This document shows, piece by piece, positions 44,090 through 50,132 of a DNA stretch of 50,132 nucleotides. The stretch covers positions 1 to 50,132 of the forward strand of contig MU624573.1 of the NCBI GenBank assembly GCA_025349905.2, written 5' to 3'. Origin of the DNA: Blastocladiella britannica (taxonomy: Eukaryota > Blastocladiomycota > Blastocladiomycetes > Blastocladiales > Blastocladiaceae). Under the pieces are notes generated by a model. The model saw only the letters and a list, made by a program, of their open reading frames with translations. It did no database searches and was not told the DNA's origin. The first letter of the stretch is position 1; the number at the start of each line of letters is the position of its first letter. The translations under genes and the position numbers were made by a program.

Positions 44090-46063
44090 TCATTTCCTCG
44101 TATCCTCGACCCGCGCCTCATGTACGCGCAGGTGTAGTGCCCGCAGCTCAATGGATCGGCCGCCTGTTGTTACATGAGTTGCGGATGCTTCGGGCGCGAG
44201 TGCCAGGGTCGATATGGATGGTGGCGCCGTTTTGGCAGAAGCAGTGCGGTGCTTGGAATGTTGCTTGTAGCGGCGGCGCCAGCTCTTGGTGTCCACCCGA
44301 TTCTCCACGACGCAGTGTCCGTGAAACTCGGATGCGTTGGGGTGGCAGAGCACCGCGGGGATCCCGGCAACGGTGCTATCGCGTGCCGGGATTCGCAGCA
44401 CCGTGGCACTATCGGGCGGCATGGAGGTCTTGACCTTCTCATCACCAGCAGCGGAAGCGTCTGCCTCAGAGCCATCGCCAGAAGTAAGGGGAGGCGGTGG
44501 CACCATGATACTTGTCCATGGCGGCTGCCAGTTGGCCACGAGCTCGTGCACTGCCACGAGAGGCGGGCGACTCGGCCCTGCCCGGAGAACGCGCTGGACA
44601 CGCGCACGGAGTACCGCGGTCGACATTGGGTCTACAGGCGCAGGCTGGCACTCGGCCTTGACAACTGCGCTTTCTTCACCATCGGCTTTGGAAGTGGCAG
44701 GTTTTGCAGCGGCGGATCGCACGCGCTGCTTTTTGCACTCCTGCACCTCGCCCAGGAACTTGGCATGCAACCGAGCGTCAGCATTGGCAGCCACACCAGG
44801 ACGCGCTGACGGTGATTTGCACTCGCGCGCCTCTCTGAGCATGCGGTATCGCTCGACCGCGGTTCCAGGACGGCACGCGAGCCCCGACCCAATGTCGGCG
44901 GTGAGAGCATACACGTTGGCCTTGACTGGCCACACGGACGTGACTGGATCGACTCCCGCGGTCGCGCGCGCGACGGTCGCAATCAGAGCGTCCACGTCCA
45001 CGGACCCGCCGCGCACTATGGCCGCCGATCCGGGCCGGCTCGGTGATCGGCTGGAACGGTTGTCTTTGCCGGTTGCTGCCACCATGCGTGCTTCGGAGCC
45101 CCCACTCAGTGGTGCAAAGCCCATGGCGCTAGTGGTCAGCAGGTGGTCGCGCAGGTCAATGGGGAGATCGAGGCGCACGGATTGCGCCGACGCCGGCCGG
45201 GATGGACGTTGCTGATCTGTTGGCAGCCCTGAGAAGTAAGGCATCGGCGTGGGTGATCGCCGGGTCGCTGGCACTGCCACAGTTGTTGCTGTCGCCACTT
45301 TGCTCGAGGCAGGTCGTCGGCGCGTCCGACCCCATCCGGCGGTGGCAGCGCGTCGCTCCATCACCTCTGCGACCAGCTTTTCGACCACCGACGGCCGCAG
45401 AGTGGCCATTCCAGGTTTGGGTTGTGGGCGGACGACCAGGTGAGGCTGCGTCCCGCGTCGCTTGGGCAATGGTGAGGTCCCAACTGCCGAGGAAGCAGAG
45501 GGCCGTCGTCGGCCAGGCTCGAAGGTCGCAGATCCCCTTCGTAATGATGGCGGTTCCGCTGCAACGACGACGGAATGCCGCCTGGCAGCCGGCGCCGAGA
45601 CCGAGTTTCGTCGCTGCTGCAGTTGCTTTTGCAGTTGCTGCCGCTGAGCTCGAGGGGCAAGGATCGGAGAGGATAACTCTCCTGCCGTAAAGTGCTGGAC
45701 CGCGGGCGCGAGCGGGATTCGTGTCTTTGCTTGCGCAGAATCAGTGGTGGTGCGAGTCGGTGATGATGGCGTTGATGAAGCATTTCGGCCAGATGCTGCT
45801 GCCCTCGGTCGCAGCGATGATGATCCAGATCGTTGGCGCGCTCTTCCGTGGCCCTTACCATGCAACAACAAGCTCAGCGCCTCGCCGGCATCTTGCCCCT
45901 TGTCTTTAAAGTGAATTGGGTGGAACGGGTGGAAATGTTGGGCCAGTAACGACGTTTCCTCCGACTCCAGATCCTCGCAGAGCTTTGCGACCATTGTGAA
46001 TCGCTCGAGTTCGGCGTCTGACTGCGCGGTGACCGGTGCCGGTTCGGGTGGTTCCCTTGGCAT
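44090..46063 (-). CDS. Large disordered basic protein of unknown function
   Basis: A single open frame of 657 aa, starting MPREPPEPAPVTAQ at 46063; an in-frame ATG at 46129 is less likely because it adds a hydrophobic, UTR-like stretch. Only the N-terminal 60 residues look ordered (FTMVAKLCEDLESEETSLL, HFHPFHPIHFKDKGQDAGEA). The rest is rich in Arg, Ser, Pro and Ala with repeated SRPASA/RPGSA/RRPSA-type motifs, an arginine-rich segment (RRRPASS) and short conserved-looking islands (DVDALIATVARATAGVDPVTS; CHPNASEFHGHCVVEN). No domain was recognised. Such Ser/Pro/Arg-rich proteins with short islands are frequent among cytoskeleton- or cilium-associated proteins, which would suit a flagellated fungus, but this is speculation. 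Confidence 0.6.
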   Translation of the reverse strand: MPREPPEPAPVTAQSDAELERFTMVAKLCEDLESEETSLLAQHFHPFHPIHFKDKGQDAGEALSLLLHGKGHGRARQRSGSSSLRPRAAASGRNASSTPSSPTRTTTDSAQAKTRIPLAPAVQHFTAGELSSPILAPRAQRQQLQKQLQQRRNSVSAPAARRHSVVVAAEPPSLRRGSATFEPGRRRPSASSAVGTSPLPKRRGTQPHLVVRPQPKPGMATLRPSVVEKLVAEVMERRAATAGWGRTRRRPASSKVATATTVAVPATRRSPTPMPYFSGLPTDQQRPSRPASAQSVRLDLPIDLRDHLLTTSAMGFAPLSGGSEARMVAATGKDNRSSRSPSRPGSAAIVRGGSVDVDALIATVARATAGVDPVTSVWPVKANVYALTADIGSGLACRPGTAVERYRMLREARECKSPSARPGVAANADARLHAKFLGEVQECKKQRVRSAAAKPATSKADGEESAVVKAECQPAPVDPMSTAVLRARVQRVLRAGPSRPPLVAVHELVANWQPPWTSIMVPPPPLTSGDGSEADASAAGDEKVKTSMPPDSATVLRIPARDSTVAGIPAVLCHPNASEFHGHCVVENRVDTKSWRRRYKQHSKHRTASAKTAPPSISTLALAPEASATHVTTGGRSIELRALHLRVHEARVEDTRK

Positions 46064-46150
46064 TTTTAATGTTTTGTGTGTTGAAAAAAAAATAGCTCCA
46101 AAAAAATACAAAGGGTTCAAATTTATCAAGGGACTAACTACAATCCAATA

Positions 46151-46879
46151 TTACAAAGTTGGACACTGGGAGGGATCCGCAATCCAATGCGGGTACGTTT
46201 CATGGATCACGCACACCACGCCGGGGCAGGAGAGCGAGTACAGTCGCCACATATCGCTTGGTGCCGCGGGTTTCTCGAATTCGAGCAAATCAAATGCTGG
46301 CAGGACACCGACGCGACTAAAACATTTCCATTTATTTCAGACATGATTTCTAGGATCCAAAATGAAAATGAAAAATCACACCGGAAAAACTGGCCAATGC
46401 CGACCGACTGGGTGATCAAGAGATCATAGTACTCGGGATTGGTGATGGTGAGTGCCGATTTGGCAACACATACGACCTGGAATCAATTCATTGTGAGCTA
46501 GCTATTGGGCGAGTTGGAGGCAAAAGCAATGGTTGTACCTTTCCCTCGTAGACCAGGTTGATTTCGCGATCCACACACCATTCGGGAGAACCATTTCCAG
46601 CATTGGCAGTAGTAGCGGGTGTGGAAGGTCGGGCAATGTTTTTCACCAAGACCACGTCGATATCCGAGTTGTAGAGAGCGCTTTATTGAAAAAATCAAAA
46701 TAAGGCAAGAGGTTCTTGTTTGGTGAAGGAAGACCGAACCTGAGAACGCGCTGCAAAGAGCCGTTGGACGAGAAAATGACGCGCTCGAGCGGCGAAAGTG
46801 GTGACGCGTCGCCGAAATGCACACTGACGCGCGATGGAGTGACGGCCTCCGCGTAGCAGGCAGGTGTCATTCGCGACAT
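46151..46879 (-). CDS. Small protein with chorismate-lyase-like (UbiC/DUF98) fold
   Basis: Four exons (46879-46740, 46680-46539, 46476-46382, 46316-46151) give 180 aa. The order of elements recalls the chorismate lyase superfamily: PLSPLERVIFSSNGSLQRVL at the start (family LDRxLLxxDGxxTxxLE), CVDREINLVYEGKVVCVAKS (family R-x-x-x-L-x-x-x-x-x-A-x-S strand pair), YDLLITQSVGIGQFFR (the PIG element) and WRLYSLSCPGVVCVIHETYP (family R-x-Y-x-x-x-x-G-x-x-x-x-x-I-x-E-x-F-P). UbiC makes 4-hydroxybenzoate for ubiquinone in bacteria. Eukaryotic members are poorly characterised, and the catalytic residues are not verifiable here. The match is from pattern recognition, so the fold assignment is moderate and an enzymatic role is inference. 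Confidence 0.55.
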
Positions 46880-47053
46880 CTTTTTTTATTTTTTGACGTG
46901 TTTTTGCAAGTCTTCGTGGCAGTCAAGGGAAAGAAGAACACTCCTCTTTTAACGGACGGGAAGACCGACATCAACGGCAACATCAACGGCACAACGACAG
47001 CTTTCATACGGCAAAGGACCAACTAGTCATTCAACCAGTCGACCATAAAGACA

Positions 47054-47515
47054 ATGAGCGGATATCCCCAATACCCACCAGCATTTCCAAACTCGGGTTC
47101 GCCCGGCGTCACCAGTCGTCGGCCCGCGTACCCACCATCCGCATCTTCATCGTATACGCCGCTTCCCTACGCGGGTGCCAGCGCCAGTGGAAGCGGGAGC
47201 GGACCCTCTCCATACGCAGCGGCGGCGGCGGCGCAAACGCTGGAGCGGCAGAACGACGACCATGTGGACCGGCTGCACGAGAAGGCGGCGATGCTCAAGC
47301 ACATGACGCTGAACCTGGGCGAGCAGATCGACGAGTCCAACCGGTTCCTGGACGGCATGTCCAACACGTTTTCCCAGACCGAGGGATTATTGGGATCGGC
47401 CACGCGGCGGGTCAAGGAGATTGGACGGGCGGGCGGCGCCAACCTGTGGTGCTACATGACGCTGTTTGTGGTGGCGGTGCTCTTCTTCGTGTACTTTGCA
47501 CTCTGGCGGCGTTGA
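47054..47515 (+). CDS. BET1: BET1, Qc-SNARE of ER-Golgi transport
   Basis: A single exon of 153 aa. BET1 joins Sed5, Bos1 and Sec22/Ykt6 in the SNARE complex that fuses ER-derived vesicles with the Golgi. An N-terminal Tyr/Pro/Ser-rich segment (MSGYPQYPPAFPNSG) of about 60 residues precedes the SNARE motif LERQNDDHVDRLHEKAAML ... LGEQIDESNRFLDGMSNTF with heptad hydrophobics and a glutamine at the zero layer (GEQIDESN). After the motif come RRVKEIGRAGGANLWCY and a C-terminal tail anchor (MTLFVVAVLFFVYFALW) ending in RR, as in yeast and animal BET1. It lies convergent to a small minus-strand gene 43 bp downstream. Confidence 0.9.
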   Translation: MSGYPQYPPAFPNSGSPGVTSRRPAYPPSASSSYTPLPYAGASASGSGSGPSPYAAAAAAQTLERQNDDHVDRLHEKAAMLKHMTLNLGEQIDESNRFLDGMSNTFSQTEGLLGSATRRVKEIGRAGGANLWCYMTLFVVAVLFFVYFALWRR

Positions 47516-47558
47516 ATACAATACTCGCCATTTTGTACATAATTATATTTTCCCACAC

Positions 47559-47911
47559 TCAGCTGGACACAAACCCCTCCTTCTCGTTGCGCTTGTGGCC
47601 GGCCTCGCGCAGCCGCCGCACCGCCCGGTACTCCAGCACGCCGCTCTTGTGCTTGACACGGCGCGCGCCACGTCCAGGCAAAGCGCGACCATACCGGGCA
47701 GGCCGAGGATCACCAGCGTTGCCGCCACCGCCACTGCCACCATTGCCACCACCGCCACCGTCGTTGTTGTTGGCGCCGTCATCGACTTCGTCCACATGGT
47801 CTGGAAAAAAAAAACCGCAGGGGGTGAGTGCTTGCCCACAAGGAGGTAAAAATCAAGGCGGACCATCAAACCTAACAGGAGCAGGGGTTGCAGGCGCGGT
47901 GGTGGTGACAT
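47559..47911 (-). CDS. Small Gly-rich basic protein, 93 residues, unidentified
   Basis: Two exons (47911-47872 and 47800-47559) with a 71-nt intron that has the T-run before a CCAG acceptor typical of this genome. The product starts MSPPPRLQPLLLLDHVDEVD, continues with a Gly/Asn-rich middle (GGGGGNGGSGGGG) and ends in a charged, non-repetitive stretch (ARRVKHKSGVLEYRAVRRL, then REAGHKRNEKEGFVSS) that looks like the conserved part. No family is recognised. The exon 2 frame has no ATG of its own (a GTG opens it), which is why the upstream exon was sought; the join is in phase. Overlapping plus-strand open frames are less convincing. Confidence 0.4.
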
Positions 47912-47946
47912 TGGCTGTCACGGGCAGCCTCACGAGTACCACGCGC

Positions 47947-47994
47947 TCCACGGGTTACTCCACGGGTTACTCCACGGGTTACTCCACGGGTAGC
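47947..47994. repeat. 12-bp tandem repeat, four copies
   Basis: The unit TCCACGGGTTAC occurs three times perfectly and a fourth time with two changes (TCCACGGGTAGC). Its length is a multiple of three, so it keeps any frame open, but no real gene is supported over it. It lies between the small basic gene and the inverted-repeat cluster at 48.1 kb. Confidence 0.9.
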
Positions 47995-48090
47995 TGTATA
48001 GTGCTTAAATGCTTTAATACAGTCGCACATTACGCGTGCGAAAGCAACGCACAGAGAGAGATTGGGTCATGGTTGTGTGTTAAGAAATGC

Positions 48091-48204
48091 AAAACGAGGT
48101 TGATAGAACATTCGAGGAGAAAAAAAAAGCGATGCCAAACGTCAACCTCGTTTTATTCACACATAGTAACCTCATTTTACATTACGGTAACGTAAAACGA
48201 GGTT
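48091..48204. repeat. Cluster of four inverted AAAACGAGGTT motifs
   Basis: Copies lie at 48091-48102 (AAAACGAGGTTG, plus), 48143-48154 (CAACCTCGTTTT, reverse), 48168-48180 (AACCTCATTTTAC, reverse, one change) and 48192-48204 (GTAAAACGAGGTT, plus). The last two can form a 13-bp stem with one G-T type mismatch and an 11-nt loop; the first two pair over a 40-nt loop. The cluster sits about 190 bp upstream of the HADH start. Confidence 0.85.
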
Positions 48205-48390
48205 CTGACTGAATGATAATTTTTTTTCCATTTTTTCATTCATTTGAAATGACATCATCACGCACTGTACTTGTTCGCTTGAGAGGTCCCGATCCAAAGC
48301 CAAGTCAAAAGACTCCATTTTCGTGGCCGTCCGCCTCTGGTTCTCTTCAAAGCAACCAAGTCAGTCCAAAAGTAAACAAATAAAAGAAAA

Positions 48391-49499
48391 ATGTCGCACC
48401 TCGCCCGCCTGGCCATCCCGTCCATGTCGTCGGCTGCCCGGCGCGCTTCGTCCACCGCCGCCGCCGCCACCGCGACCAGCGGCATCAAGAACGTGACCGT
48501 GTACGGATCCGGTCTCATGGGTGCCGGTATTGGTATGTGTATACTATTATCATTCAAGTCTTCCTGCGAACAAAAAGCACTAAAATATTTTAAAAATAGT
48601 CCAGGTCGCGGCCCAGGCTGGCTGCAAGGTCACCATGGTCGACGTGACGGACGGCGCGCTGGCCAAGGGCGAGAAGCTGATCAGCAACTCTCTGGCCCGC
48701 ATTGCCAAGAAGAAGCACGCCGACAGCCCTGCCGACGCCGCAGCATTTGTGGACCGCATCATGGCCAACGTGTCGCGGTCGACCGCGGGTCCGGACGCGT
48801 CGGCGTCGGCCGATCTGGTGGTGGAGGCCATTGTCGAGAACCTGGCCGTCAAGCAGAAGCTGTTTGGCGCCATTGACTCCATTGCCCCCGCCCACACCAT
48901 CTTGGCGTCCAACACGTCGTCGCTCAAGATCGCCGACATTGCCAGCGCCACCAAGCGTCCTGGCCACGTTGCGGGCCTGCATTTCTTCAACCCGGTCCCG
49001 CAGATGGCACTGGTGGAGGTGATCCGCACCGACGACACCAAGGACGCGGTGTTCAACTCGCTGCTGGCGTTCTGCCGCGAGCTCAAGAAGACGCCCGTCT
49101 CGTGCAAGGACACCCCCGGGTTCATTGTCAACCGCCTGCTGGTGCCGTACCTGATGGAGGCCATTCGCATTGTCGAGCGCGGCGAGGCCTCGGCCCAGGA
49201 CGTGGATGCGGCCATGAAGCTGGGGGCTGGGTACCCGATGGGTCCGTTTGAGCTGGCTGATGTGCGTTTTTTTTCCTTTTTCAGTGAGTCCTACCTAACT
49301 TGCAATTGAAAAAAAAAATCTATAGTTTGTCGGCCTCGATACCACCAAGTTCATCATTGACGGCTGGTACACGAACGGCGACGGCCTCAAGGGCAAGGAG
49401 CTGGTGGCGCCGTCGCCGCTGCTCAACAAGCTGGTGGCCGAGGGCAAGCTGGGTCGCAAGGTCGGCGCCGGCTTTTACGATTATGCGAAGAAGAACTGA
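48391..49499 (+). CDS. HADH: Mitochondrial 3-hydroxyacyl-CoA dehydrogenase
   Basis: Three exons (48391-48532, 48600-49261, 49326-49499) give 325 aa, the typical size of short-chain HADH. It oxidises L-3-hydroxyacyl-CoA with NAD+ in the third step of beta-oxidation, taking the product of the ECHS1 encoded at 11.2-12.4 kb. The N-terminus ([21 protein letters not shown]) is a mitochondrial presequence. The Rossmann motif [17 protein letters not shown] is completed across intron 1. ASNTSSL and the signature [15 protein letters not shown] with catalytic His175, then [39 protein letters not shown] and the C-terminal [11 protein letters not shown] are all present. A Fanzor-like relic begins about 200 bp after its stop. 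Confidence 0.97.
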
Positions 49500-49713
49500 T
49501 TGTTGAATTCAACGCGCTTCTCTTACAGTGCCAACTCTTCAGGAGAAAAAAAAAACACCTTCCAGAAAAGACTCGTAGTTAAACTACACGGGATGCAGAA
49601 TTCTGAGATGGAACAAAACGTCCGTTTTATCGCCAACGGAATTCTTCACCCGTGTGCGTGCACAATCCGCCAAACCGAAGCAAGCTGATCGGCTGATGAA
49701 ACGCCATTTATAG

Positions 49714-50132
49714 ACTGCACGGTGTTTGAGAGAGTGGGGCGAGAACTTGGGGGTCATGCGACGTTCCTGCGGTCAAAGTACCAAAAGGGCGTTGTGGAGC
49801 GGACCGAGGGTGCTATGCGGTTCGCGTACCTGAACGACCTGGGTGCCGAGGAACGCGCGCGCATATCGCCGAGCAAACGCTTCTCGCCTGCGACCCCGGC
49901 AAGAACAACATCGTCACCATCGGCAACGGCAGCAAGGACGTCCGCGACGAGCACGGCCGCATCATCGAGCGAAACAGCTTGGTGTACACGGCCAAGGAGT
50001 TGATGGAGACGATCCAGTCGTCGTCAAGGAGTTGCGTGACGGAGACGTTTGCGCGGTACCTGACCGAGTACTGGGGCGTGGAAGACCAGCTGCGGGTTCT
50101 GTTTTCGGCCATGTCGTTTCGCCGCCTGCGTT
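49714..50132 (+). pseudogene. Truncated, frameshifted Fanzor (eukaryotic TnpB-like RNA-guided nuclease) fragment, running off the window
   Basis: Two overlapping frames together read like the start of a Fanzor RuvC domain. The first (about 49714-49865) contains RFAYLNDLGAEERAR, like the segment that precedes RuvC-I in Fanzors. The second, one frame over (from about 49866), reads AEQTLLACDPGKNNIVTIGN, whose DPGKNN-V carries the RuvC-I aspartate (codon 49892-49894). It continues with LVYTAKE (Fanzor YTxxQ/E position), TETFARYLTEYW and ends FRRLR, where family members continue FRRLRW; the last window base (T) fits a Trp codon. Signs of decay: a frame change near 49850-49866, an apparently shortened stretch between YTAKE and TETF, and no room upstream for the several hundred N-terminal residues because intact HADH ends at 49499. 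A TAG at 49711-49713 could be an old splice acceptor. RuvC-II/III lie outside the window. A sequencing error could mimic the frameshift but not the 5' truncation. Confidence 0.62.

Noticed and set aside
47446..48195. Plus-strand open frame of 249 codons containing STGY repeats
   Set aside because: It overlaps BET1 out of frame, owes its openness to the 12-bp repeat, and its start has no support.
49500..49688. 62-codon plus-strand ORF after HADH as the missing Fanzor N-terminus
   Set aside because: It is too short, starts from a non-ATG codon, has no similarity to Fanzor N-terminal regions and ends in a stop before the relic.

Overview
The window is nuclear DNA of a eukaryote, almost certainly an early-diverging zoosporic fungus. 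Genes are GC-rich, densely packed and interrupted by short introns (mostly about 45-95 nt, AT-rich, often with long T or A runs). Donors are mostly GTACGT/GTATGT-like and acceptors are TAG, CAG or AAG. Fungal markers are a chitin synthase with a myosin-like head and a DEK C-terminal domain, a TUL1-type RING ligase, TSC10 and URA3. An LRR membrane receptor, an NPEPL1-type M17 peptidase, a RUS/DUF647 protein and a TMEM135 protein suit a Blastocladiomycota- or chytrid-like lineage. That placement is inference. One 10-base assembly gap (28336-28345) falls inside an intron.

Layout. 1-720: an unidentified 3' exon. 0.9-3.0 kb (+): RUS/DUF647 protein. 3.1-4.4 kb (-): RACK1, whose unusually long second intron carries a C/D-box snoRNA resembling U24. 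5.1-11.1 kb (-): cohesin loader SCC2. 11.2-12.4 kb (-): mitochondrial enoyl-CoA hydratase. 12.6-13.6 kb (+): p24 cargo receptor. 13.9-15.1 kb (+): DGAT2. 15.3-17.0 kb (+): M17 aminopeptidase. 17.3-19.4 kb (+): LRR receptor-like protein. 19.6-26.1 kb (+): myosin-head chitin synthase, 2005 aa. 26.1-27.3 kb (-): 3-ketodihydrosphingosine reductase. 27.4-30.0 kb (-): TUL1. 30.1-31.0 kb (+): copper chaperone for SOD. 31.0-32.4 kb (-): PPR-like protein. 32.6-33.4 kb (+): OMP decarboxylase. 33.6-35.6 kb (-): multi-span membrane protein. 36.3-37.6 kb (+): cytochrome c1. 37.9-40.0 kb (+): TMEM135-like protein. 40.1-43.3 kb (-): Gln-rich protein with a PAS-like region. 44.1-46.1 kb (-): disordered protein. 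46.2-46.9 kb (-): chorismate-lyase-like protein. 47.1-47.5 kb (+): BET1 SNARE. 47.6-47.9 kb (-): small basic protein. 48.4-49.5 kb (+): mitochondrial 3-hydroxyacyl-CoA dehydrogenase. 49.7-50.1 kb (+): a broken piece of a Fanzor (eukaryotic TnpB-like) gene running off the window.

The genes are mainly housekeeping. ECHS1 and HADH are consecutive steps of mitochondrial beta-oxidation. DGAT2 and TSC10 act in lipid synthesis at the ER. p24, BET1 and TUL1 act in ER-Golgi traffic and quality control. Chitin synthase and the LRR receptor act at the cell surface. Exon joins were made by eye; for every spliced model below the exon lengths add up to an intact reading frame. The two items most worth a second look are the Fanzor relic at the right edge and the snoRNA inside the RACK1 intron.
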